Shown: piece by piece, positions 57,576-64,000 of the stretch
Position numbering within the stretch: position 1 is the first letter of the stretch
How the letters are laid out: the number at the start of each line of letters is the position of its first letter
Source of the DNA: DASQPA01 sp963756455
GTDB lineage: Bacteria; Acidobacteriota; Thermoanaerobaculia; Multivoradales; UBA5704
Assembly: GCA_963756455.1 (NCBI GenBank)
Contig: CAVWNC010000003.1
Coordinates: 1,674,001-1,738,000 of the forward strand
Reading direction: 5' to 3'
DNA: 64,000 nucleotides
Made by a program: the position numbers and the translations under genes
Notes under the pieces: generated by a model
Database searches by the model: none
Told to the model about the DNA's origin: nothing
Seen by the model: only the letters and a program-made list of their open reading frames with translations

Positions 57576-59831
57576 CTACCCGATCGGCAGCTCCAGGGTG
57601 AAGACCGATCCCTTGGGGGTGTTGTCCTCCACCCGCACCGAGCCATGGTGGTCGGCGACGATCCGGTGGACGATGGCGAGCCCTAGGCCGGTGCCGCGGC
57701 CCTTGGTCGAGAAATAGGGGAGGAAGAGCTTCTCCTTGCTCTCCGGTGGAATGCCGCGGCCGGTGTCCCTCACCTGGATCTCCAGATGCCCGTCGTTGGC
57801 CTCGGCCGAGACCGTGATCCTCCCGGGCGGATCGGTCGCCTCGACCGCGTTGTCCAGGAGATTGATCAGGACCCGCTTGATCTGCTCGCCGTCGAGGCGG
57901 ATTTCCGGGAGGGGGAGCGGAGCGAGCGTTCCTCCCACCCCGTTCCCGTCCTCGATTTCCACCCCCGGTTTGAGGTTCCGGTAGAGATGGAGGGTCTCCT
58001 CCAGGAGCCGGGGAAGGTCGACCACCGTCGGCCGCGGCCTCGGCATGCGGGCGAAGCGCGAGAACTCGTCGACCATCTGCTGGATCGTACCCACCTCGCG
58101 GACGATGATGTCGACGGCGTCCAAAACCGCTCGGGCGAGGCCGGGGTCGCCCTGCTCGGCCTTCCGCTGCAACCGCTCGGCCCCCAGGCGGATGGGGGTG
58201 AGCGGGTTCTTGATCTCGTGGGCGATCCGCCGCGCCGCCTCGTTCCAGGCGGCGAGCTGCTGCGCCTTGATGAGCTCGGTCAGATCCTCGATGACCAGCA
58301 CCCGTCCGAGGAGGTCCCCGCCCGGCGTTCGCATGGGGGTGATCTTGGCCTCGAAAGTCTTCCACTCGCCGCCCAGGATCAGGTGCACCTCGCGGCTTCC
58401 CCGGGTTTCCTGGCCGGCCGGCGGGTCGTGGGCGAGGAGCGCCGCGAGCTTTCCCCGCTCGCTGTCCGGCCAGGCCTCCTCCACCCGCCGCCCGAGCACC
58501 TCCTCCTCGCGCTGGCGGAGGATCGCGAGAGCCGCGCCGTTGCAGGTGAAGATCCGGCCCTGGGCATCGGTCGAAACGACGCCCGCCGCGACGTTTTCGA
58601 GCACCGCCGCCAAGAGCGCCCGCTCCTCGCCCAGGCGCAGAGCCGTGGCGGTGAGCTCGCGATTGCTGTGCTCCAGGAGCTCTTTGTTGCTCTGCAGATC
58701 CTCGGTCATCTGGTTGAACGAACGGACGAGCACCCCCAGCTCGTCGTCGGCGTCGACCTCCACCCGGTGGTCGAGGTCGCCCAGGCCGATCCGCCGGGTC
58801 CCCTCGGCCAGGGCCTGGATCGGCACCGTCACCCGCCGCGCCAGGTAGAGCCCCGCCCAGGAGGAGGCGAGGAGGATCAGAAGGGTGACCATGAGGAAGA
58901 TGAGCAGGTGGCTCGCCGTCAGGTCGTCCTTCTGCACCTCCAGCTGGCGGAAGCTCTGGAAGCTCTGGATGAGCGCCTCGCTGGCATCGGCGAGCGCCGG
59001 GGGGAGGAGCGAGCCGGCGAGGACCACCAGCGGCTCGGCGCCCCGCGGGCTCGCGGGGAGGGGGCCGCGGATGCCGGCCATCAGCAGGCGGCCGTGCCCG
59101 GCCGGCCGCTCCTCCCGGCGGAGCGCCTGGCCGCGGCGGGCGACCTCGTCCAGGAAGTCGTGGCCGGGCTCCGGCAGGTTCGAGAGGCCGGCCTCCGGGT
59201 TGACCACCGCCTGCACGAACTCGCTCCCCTCGTAGACCGCCAGGTAGTCGACCCCGAGCTCCCCCTGAAGCTCCTGCAGGCGGCGGGTGAGACGCGCCCG
59301 CGCCGCGGCGTTTTTCAAGTCGAAGCCGCGGACGTCGGCGAGCGCCCGGCCGGCGAGCCGGAGATCGCTGTGCTCGATCTGGTCGTAGAGCGCCTGGGAG
59401 ACCGTATTCCCCTGCGAGAGGACGGGTTTCAGCGGGGTGTTGAACCAGCGCTCGATCGAGCCCTGGAGCAGCTCGGAGGCGATGGCGTAGAGGAGGAGGA
59501 CGGGGATGAGCGAGAGGCCGATGAAGGTCGCGACGAGCTTGAACTTGAATTTCGAGCCGAGGATTCGGTGCCGGCGCTCGATGAGCAGCTTGAAGAGGTT
59601 GCGCAGGAGGACGAAGAGGACGGCGAGGATGAGGACGACGTTGATGTACCAGAGGACGAAGAGGAGCACCCGGTTGGTGACCAGGAAGCTCGGCAGGTCG
59701 CGGTTTCTCTGGACGAGATAGAAGCCGGCGGTGAAGAGGAGGAGGAGGAGGCCGAGGCCGGTGACGATGAGCCGCGGGTCCTTGCGGTTTTGCAGTAGAC
59801 GGTCTTTGAGACCCGAGCGCCGGCGATTCAC
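57576..59831 (-). CDS. NtrY-like sensor histidine kinase
   Basis: A 751-residue membrane sensor kinase. Two or three N-terminal membrane helices (LIVTGLGLLLLLFTAGFYLV, FVLWYINVVLILAVLFVLL and LVATFIGLSLIPVLLLYAIA) and one near residue 340 enclose a periplasmic sensor region. HAMP (VPIQALAEGTRRIGLGDLDHR) and PAS domains follow, then the kinase: RIAHEIKNPLTPIRLGAERL with the phospho-His, LLDNAVEATDP, DTGRGIPPESKEK and GTGLGLAIVHRI. The NtrX-type response regulator expected downstream is not in the window. The GTG at 59831 overlaps the DUF4390 gene by four bases. Confidence 0.9.
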   Translation of the reverse strand: MNRRRSGLKDRLLQNRKDPRLIVTGLGLLLLLFTAGFYLVQRNRDLPSFLVTNRVLLFVLWYINVVLILAVLFVLLRNLFKLLIERRHRILGSKFKFKLVATFIGLSLIPVLLLYAIASELLQGSIERWFNTPLKPVLSQGNTVSQALYDQIEHSDLRLAGRALADVRGFDLKNAAARARLTRRLQELQGELGVDYLAVYEGSEFVQAVVNPEAGLSNLPEPGHDFLDEVARRGQALRREERPAGHGRLLMAGIRGPLPASPRGAEPLVVLAGSLLPPALADASEALIQSFQSFRQLEVQKDDLTASHLLIFLMVTLLILLASSWAGLYLARRVTVPIQALAEGTRRIGLGDLDHRVEVDADDELGVLVRSFNQMTEDLQSNKELLEHSNRELTATALRLGEERALLAAVLENVAAGVVSTDAQGRIFTCNGAALAILRQREEEVLGRRVEEAWPDSERGKLAALLAHDPPAGQETRGSREVHLILGGEWKTFEAKITPMRTPGGDLLGRVLVIEDLTELIKAQQLAAWNEAARRIAHEIKNPLTPIRLGAERLQRKAEQGDPGLARAVLDAVDIIVREVGTIQQMVDEFSRFARMPRPRPTVVDLPRLLEETLHLYRNLKPGVEIEDGNGVGGTLAPLPLPEIRLDGEQIKRVLINLLDNAVEATDPPGRITVSAEANDGHLEIQVRDTGRGIPPESKEKLFLPYFSTKGRGTGLGLAIVHRIVADHHGSVRVEDNTPKGSVFTLELPIG

Positions 59832-60391
59832 GGCTCGCCCCCCGGACCGCGAAACTTGCGCGACTCGATCCACTCGGTCGTGATGTTGACCGGGATCAGG
59901 GCGAGGACGGTCTTCGCCCCCAGCTCGGCCCGCGCCTTGATCAGCAGCCGCCACTTCTGGGGCAGGCGGTCGAGGGTGAAGAGGGGGAGGGCGTCGATCC
60001 GGGTCATCGCCGCGGCCAGCTCCGTGGGCTCGCGGACCGTGCGGCTCTCGACGAGCTTGCCGTCGAGCTTGTAGTTGATGGCGTACTGTCGCTCGACGGC
60101 GTCGTAGGTCGCGAGAACCTCGAAGGTGCTCTCCTGGAGCTGGGTGTCGTACCAGCGCTTCCGGTCCTTCTCCAAGAGGAAGCGGTAGACGATGCTCGTG
60201 GGTAGACCGCTACCCACCCTCTCCCACAGACGCGAGGTGAAGGCGCGCTCGAGCTTCAGGCTGACCATCGCCCGGCTGCCGTCGACCGTGACCTTGAAGT
60301 CCGAGATCTCTGCCGCGGCCTGGGCGTCGGAGGCGAGAAGAAAGAGAAAAAAGAGGCAGAGAAGCGGAACCGTCGCTCTCATCGGATGCAT
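59828..60391 (-). CDS. DUF4390 family exported protein
   Basis: A 187-residue protein with a signal peptide (ATVPLLCLFFLFLLASDAQAA) and a DUF4390 domain: EISDFKVTVDGSRAMVSLKL, IVYRFLLEKDRKRWYDTQL and the C-terminal WESRKFRG-type EWIESRKFRG. DUF4390 genes commonly stand just before ntrY-type kinases, as here, and the overlap of four bases supports one operon. The role, perhaps as periplasmic accessory to the kinase, is inference. Start ATG 60391 or, equally possible, 60382. Confidence 0.87.
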   Translation of the reverse strand: MHPMRATVPLLCLFFLFLLASDAQAAAEISDFKVTVDGSRAMVSLKLERAFTSRLWERVGSGLPTSIVYRFLLEKDRKRWYDTQLQESTFEVLATYDAVERQYAINYKLDGKLVESRTVREPTELAAAMTRIDALPLFTLDRLPQKWRLLIKARAELGAKTVLALIPVNITTEWIESRKFRGPGGEP

Positions 60392-60424
60392 CAGTCTAGC
60401 ACTTGCGCGCTACACTCTCTCCCT

Positions 60425-60895
60425 ATGACCGGCAAACCCATTCCCGTACGCTCCCTCGCGACCAACAAGCGGGTGCGCCACGACTACGAGGTCTTGGACA
60501 CCTTCGAGGCCGGCATGGAGCTCTCCGGCACCGAGGTCAAGGCGGCGCGGAACGGCAAGGTGCAATTGAAGGACAGCTACGTCGAGTTCAGAGGCGGCCA
60601 GGCCTACCTGGTGGGAGCCCACATCAGCCACTACAGCCACGGCAACCGGGAGAACCACGAGCCCGAGCGGCCGCGCCGGCTCCTCTTGAAGAAGCGGGAG
60701 ATCGAGAAGCTCTTCGGGCGCACGCTGCTCAAGGGGTTTACGGTCGTCCCCCTCTCGATGTACCTCAAGGGCAACTGGCTCAAAGTCGAGATCGCGCTCG
60801 CCCAGGGCAAGAAGCTCTACGACAAGCGGCAGACCGAGCGGACGAAGACCCTCGACCGCGAGGCGGAGGAGGCGATCAAGGAGCGGAAGTGGTAG
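60425..60895 (+). CDS. smpB: SsrA-binding protein SmpB
   Basis: Binds tmRNA and delivers it to stalled ribosomes in trans-translation. The 156-residue length is normal. ATNKRVRHDYEVLDTFEAG, LSGTEVKAARNGKVQLKDSY, NHEPERPRRLLLKKREIE and the C-terminal basic tail with GKKLYDKRQTERTKTLDRE are SmpB signatures. The ATG at 60425 is preferred over 60386 because the extra upstream residues do not belong to the family. No ssrA gene is in the window. It diverges from the DUF4390 gene. Confidence 0.96.
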   Translation: MTGKPIPVRSLATNKRVRHDYEVLDTFEAGMELSGTEVKAARNGKVQLKDSYVEFRGGQAYLVGAHISHYSHGNRENHEPERPRRLLLKKREIEKLFGRTLLKGFTVVPLSMYLKGNWLKVEIALAQGKKLYDKRQTERTKTLDREAEEAIKERKW

Positions 60896-60956
60896 GGGCG
60901 GGGGGCCGCGGCGTGGCAGGTCCCCCCAGAGAGGGAGGTGGTATCATCTCCCCTGT

Positions 60957-61757
60957 ATGAACACTATTTTAAGGAACAATGTCCAGCTCGCGGGGCGGAC
61001 GGAAGGTCCGGCGCTCGTTTTTGCCCACGGCTTCGGCTGTGACCAGAACATGTGGCGATTCGTGGCGCCGGCGTTCGCGGACGACTACCGGATCGTCCTC
61101 TTCGATCACGTGGGCGCCGGAAAGTCGGACCTCTCGGCCTACAGCCGCGTACGGTATGGCACGCTTTCGGGGTATGCCAACGACGTCCTGGAGATCTGCC
61201 GCGAGCTCAAGCTCGAGCGACCGATCTTCGTCGGGCACTCGGTCTCCGCCATGATCGGGGTGCTGGCGGCGATCCAGGAGCCGGACCGCTTCTCGAAGCT
61301 GGTCCTCGTGGGTCCCTCGCCGCACTATATCGACGAGCCGGGCGAGCCGGGCTACCTCGGCGGCTTCAGCCGGGAGGACATCGAGGGACTCTTGGAATCG
61401 CTCGACAGCAACTATCTCGGTTGGTCGAGCGCCATGGCCCCCGTCATCATGGGCAACCCGGATCGCCCGGCGCTCGGCGAGGAGCTCACCAACAGCTTCT
61501 GCCGCACCGACCCGGAGATCGCGCGGCACTTCGCCCGCGTCACCTTCCTCTCCGACAACCGCGCCGATCTCCCCAAGGTGACCACCCCTTCGCTGATCCT
61601 CCAATGCTCCGACGACGTCATCGCCCCCCGCGCGGTGGGAGAGTACGTGCACCGGCAGATCCCCGGGAGCGCGCTGGTCCACCTCGCGGCGACCGGGCAC
61701 TGCCCGAACCTGAGCGCTCCCGAAGAGACGATCGCCGCCCTCCGGGGCTTCCTGTAG
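60957..61757 (+). CDS. RsbQ-like alpha/beta hydrolase
   Basis: A 266-residue hydrolase closely similar in my memory to Bacillus RsbQ and to plant KAI2/D14 receptors: FAHGFGCDQNMWRFVAPAF, LFDHVGAGKSDLSAY, the nucleophile Ser95 in VGHSVSAMIG, LILQCSDDVIAP with the Asp and TGHCPNLSAP with the His. RsbQ is the partner of the PAS-domain phosphatase RsbP in energy-stress signalling and binds a hydrophobic compound. Here the next gene, 11 bases away, is a PAS histidine kinase. ATG 60957; GAGGGAGGTGG lies 15 bases before it. Confidence 0.94.
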   Translation: MNTILRNNVQLAGRTEGPALVFAHGFGCDQNMWRFVAPAFADDYRIVLFDHVGAGKSDLSAYSRVRYGTLSGYANDVLEICRELKLERPIFVGHSVSAMIGVLAAIQEPDRFSKLVLVGPSPHYIDEPGEPGYLGGFSREDIEGLLESLDSNYLGWSSAMAPVIMGNPDRPALGEELTNSFCRTDPEIARHFARVTFLSDNRADLPKVTTPSLILQCSDDVIAPRAVGEYVHRQIPGSALVHLAATGHCPNLSAPEETIAALRGFL

Positions 61758-61767
61758 ATCTTCAGTT

Positions 61768-63366
61768 TTGTCAGCGCCCGACGAGTCCTCCCAGGCGGTC
61801 CCCACCGAGCGGTTCGAAGAGAGCACCGAGGATCTCTACGAGAACGCCCCCTGCGGCTACCTCTCGGCCCCGCCCGGCCGGCCCATCGTCAAGGTCAACC
61901 AGACCTTCCTCACCTGGACCGGCTACCGGCGGGAGGATCTGGTCGGCCGCAAGCTCTTCCGCGACCTGCTGACCGCGGGAGGGAAGATTTTCCACGAGAC
62001 CCACTACGCACCTCTCCTCCAGATGCAGGGGATGGTGCGGGAGATCGCGGTCGACCTCGTCTGCGCGGACGGCAGCCGGCTCCCGGCGCTGATCAACTCG
62101 GTGGTCAAGAAGGATGCGGCGGGGAGGCCCTACCTCATCCGCACCACCATCTTCAACGCCACCGATCGCAAGGAGTACGAGCGCGAGTTGGTCCGCGAGC
62201 GGCAGCGGGCCGAACGGGCGACCCAGGCGAAATCGGATCTGATCTCGATGATCAGCCACGAGATCCGCACGCCTCTCTCCGCCATCATGGGCGTCGCCAG
62301 CCTCCTCGGGATGACGGAGCTGTCGCCGAAGCAGGCGAAGTTCGTCCGCATGCTGAGCTCGTCCTCGGAGAGCCTGCTCGGCCTGGTCAACGACATCCTC
62401 GACTTCAGCAAGATCGAGGCCGGCAAGATGTCCCTCGAAGCGAGGAGCTTCGATCTCCGGCAGCTCGCCTCCGGGATCGTCCAGAACCTGCGGGTGAAGG
62501 TGGAGGAGAAGGGGGTGGCGCTCGACGCCGAGATCGACGGAGCGGTGCCGGCGAGCCTCCTCGGCGACCCGGTCAAGATCGGGCAGGTGCTGACGAATCT
62601 GCTCGGCAATGCGATCAAGTTCACGGCCCGGGGCCAGGTGACGCTGTCGCTCGCCGTCGTGGAGGCGGAGACGGACGCGGACGCCGTGGCGGTCGCCGTC
62701 GCCGTCCGCGACACCGGGATCGGGATCGCCCCGGATCGGCTGCCGCACATCTTCGACGAGTTCACTCAGGCGAGCTACGACATCGGCCTCAAGTACGGCG
62801 GGACGGGGCTCGGGCTGTCGATCAGCAAGACCCTGGTCGAGCTTCACGGCAGCGAGCTCAAGGTCGCAAGCGAGCTCGGCCGGGGGACGACCTTCTCCTT
62901 CACCCTGCGTTTGAAGCGGGCGCCGGTGGCCGCGCCGGCGGCCGAGTCGGCAGAGCTTCCGAGGGCGAACGAGGCGCAGGAGCTCCGCGGCATGCAGATC
63001 CTGGTGGCGGACGACAACGAGGTCAACCTCTTCGTCCTCACCGGAATCCTCCGCACCTGGGAAGTTGAATTCGACGTCGTGGCGAACGGCCGGCTGGCGG
63101 TCGAGCAGGTTCTGCGGCGGGACTACGACGTCGTCCTCATGGACCTGCGGATGCCGGAGCTCGACGGCTATGCCGCCACCCGCCAGATCCGCGCCCTGCC
63201 GGACCCCAAGTTCGCCCGCCTCCCCATTCTCGCCCTCTCCGCCTCGATCCGGATGGGCCACCAGCACGAGCTCGACGCCGCCGGCTTCACGGAGTTCGTC
63301 GGCAAGCCGATCAACGCCGAGATCCTCCGCGCCAAGCTCGCCCGCTACGCGCCGCGACGGTCGTAG
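61768..63366 (+). CDS. PAS hybrid sensor histidine kinase with receiver domain
   Basis: A 532-residue cytoplasmic hybrid kinase. The PAS domain at residues about 20-135 contains ENAPCGYLSAPPGRPIVKVNQ and HETHYAPLLQMQGMVREI, which match the RsbP-type PAS. HisKA has the phospho-His164 in SMISHEIRTPLSAIMG; the ATPase has LLGNAIKFT, DTGIGIAPD and GTGLGLSISK. A C-terminal receiver (LVADDNEVNLF, VVLMDLRMPELDGYAA) carries the phospho-acceptor Asp. No membrane segment or output domain is present. Start is the TTG at 61768 directly behind the hydrolase gene. Together they suggest that the hydrolase feeds a signal into this kinase. Confidence 0.92.
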   Translation: MSAPDESSQAVPTERFEESTEDLYENAPCGYLSAPPGRPIVKVNQTFLTWTGYRREDLVGRKLFRDLLTAGGKIFHETHYAPLLQMQGMVREIAVDLVCADGSRLPALINSVVKKDAAGRPYLIRTTIFNATDRKEYERELVRERQRAERATQAKSDLISMISHEIRTPLSAIMGVASLLGMTELSPKQAKFVRMLSSSSESLLGLVNDILDFSKIEAGKMSLEARSFDLRQLASGIVQNLRVKVEEKGVALDAEIDGAVPASLLGDPVKIGQVLTNLLGNAIKFTARGQVTLSLAVVEAETDADAVAVAVAVRDTGIGIAPDRLPHIFDEFTQASYDIGLKYGGTGLGLSISKTLVELHGSELKVASELGRGTTFSFTLRLKRAPVAAPAAESAELPRANEAQELRGMQILVADDNEVNLFVLTGILRTWEVEFDVVANGRLAVEQVLRRDYDVVLMDLRMPELDGYAATRQIRALPDPKFARLPILALSASIRMGHQHELDAAGFTEFVGKPINAEILRAKLARYAPRRS

Positions 63367-63388
63367 GGCGCGCTCTCCGGGCGAGTAG

Positions 63389-63787
63389 CTAGGGTTCCAC
63401 TCGCTTGAGTCCGGCGATCTGGTCGAAGTCGCGATCGTAGCTGCAGATGGCTTCGGCGGAGGTGTGGAGGGCCACGGCGGCATGGAGGGCGTCCCGAACC
63501 GTCAGCCCGGGGTAACGATCCAGAAGCTCTCGGGTGGCATCGAGGCTCTCGACGGTAATCGGGATCGAGATCAGGACGATGCGCCGGGCGGAGTCGTAGA
63601 CGAGGCGGCCGTCCTCCCAGCGCCCCATGGCGCGATAGCGGTGGAGGATCTCCTGCAGAGCCTCGGTGTCGACCGCCGCCTCGATCTCGCCGCGGGCCAC
63701 GCGCAGCAGGAAGGCCGTGCTGGGAGCCTTGTAGGGATGCGCCGCTCCCGCGGCGTACATGAAGATGTTGGCATCCAGCAGAATCAA
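63389..63787 (-). CDS. PIN-domain toxin (VapC-like)
   Basis: A 132-residue PIN-domain protein: ILLDANIFMYAAG at the start with the first Asp, TEALQEILHRY with the Glu, LTVRDALHAAVALH and ICSYDRDFDQI with the later Asp residues, a complete active site. The TTG at 63787 is chosen because it overlaps the stop of the antitoxin gene by four bases (TTGA); a longer frame to 63823 would overlap it too much. It is the second PIN toxin of the window. Confidence 0.87.
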   Translation of the reverse strand: MILLDANIFMYAAGAAHPYKAPSTAFLLRVARGEIEAAVDTEALQEILHRYRAMGRWEDGRLVYDSARRIVLISIPITVESLDATRELLDRYPGLTVRDALHAAVALHTSAEAICSYDRDFDQIAGLKRVEP

Positions 63788-64000
63788 GCGGGGAGATCCT
63801 CGGGGCTCGGCACCGACTCCCATTCCATCTGATCCGGATCACCGACCGGCAAGGCCAGGGCCTCCAGGTCCCGCACCGCCGCCACCCGGGACTCCTTGGA
63901 GACGATCCCGTACTGAACCTCACAGGCGCGTCGCACCAACTCTCCCAGGCTAACGCCGCGCTGCCGCGCCAGCTGCGACAGGTGGTCGTGGAGATCCGGG
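63784..64000 (-). CDS. antitoxin partner of the PIN toxin (partial, runs off window end)
   Basis: The minus strand is open from the right edge to a stop at 63784-63786, giving the last 71 residues. It begins PDLHDHLSQLARQRGVSLGE and continues LVRRACEVQYGI, a ribbon-helix-helix (CopG/VapB-like) DNA-binding fold, then an acidic tail (DPDQMEWESVPSPEDLPA) as expected for the toxin-binding part. The start lies outside the window. Confidence 0.82.
   Translation of the reverse strand, partial: PDLHDHLSQLARQRGVSLGELVRRACEVQYGIVSKESRVAAVRDLEALALPVGDPDQMEWESVPSPEDLPA

Overview
The window is about 64 kb of very GC-rich, densely packed bacterial chromosome with strong G/C preference at third codon positions. 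The complete mra/dcw cell-wall cluster, a MurE with the DNPR motif typical of meso-diaminopimelate enzymes, outer-membrane-type proteins, and several families that I associate with Acidobacteriota (DUF1684, Uma2, XRE/TPR regulators beside small secreted peptides) suggest a Gram-negative acidobacterium, perhaps close to Thermoanaerobaculia. The phylum is inferred from gene content; there is no rRNA or tRNA gene here to confirm it.

Layout. 1-9.4 kb: the tail of an unknown gene, the glyoxylate bypass pair aceA-aceB, an esterase, an S1/P1 nuclease, a small GlsB-type membrane protein, a PlsC acyltransferase, a tandem duplication of an Rpn-type nuclease gene (one copy broken) and a MoaD-MoaE fusion. 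9.5-15.2 kb: an acyl-CoA carboxylase beta subunit followed by a 42-bp tandem repeat with a covarying hairpin, a hicBA toxin-antitoxin pair and a 983-residue exported envelope protein. 15.3-30.2 kb: the dcw cluster mraZ-rsmH-ftsL-ftsI-murE-murF-mraY-ftsW-murG-murC-ftsQ-ftsA-ftsZ, nearly all genes overlapping or separated by a few bases, with a candidate MraZ-box promoter in front. murD, murB and ddl are absent, and ftsI carries a one-base frameshift in this sequence.

30.3-50.6 kb is a mosaic of short housekeeping and accessory units: Uma2, DUF3224, a PPOX flavoprotein, an orphan CopG-type antitoxin, a phospholipase-D lipoprotein, dienelactone hydrolase, a GbsR-DUF393-DUF2071 operon, an envelope pair (M23 peptidase and L,D-transpeptidase), an AI-2E family transporter, a HAD phosphatase, a class V aminotransferase, vapBC, mscL, a PlsB-like acyltransferase, a small secreted peptide next to a TPR protein, a frameshifted histone-deacetylase-like gene and an Smr protein. 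50.6-57 kb is the most accessory-looking part: a Cys-rich secreted protein coupled to a 749-residue exported protein, a 21-bp (heptad) repeat array, a double-XRE regulator, a secreted protein with three Cys-bearing 12-residue repeats, a mobile inverted-repeat element and an XRE-TPR regulator. 57-64 kb: GNAT acetyltransferase, NtrY-like kinase with DUF4390, smpB, an RsbQ-like hydrolase coupled to a PAS hybrid histidine kinase, and a PIN toxin with an antitoxin running off the edge.

The most interesting possible systems are (i) small secreted peptides paired with TPR proteins at two loci, which look like a candidate peptide-sensing arrangement; (ii) the RsbQ / PAS-kinase pair, a hydrolase-receptor feeding a two-component kinase instead of a phosphatase; and (iii) the covarying hairpin array behind the carboxylase gene. 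All functional statements come from reading the sequence and recalling family features; no database search was run.
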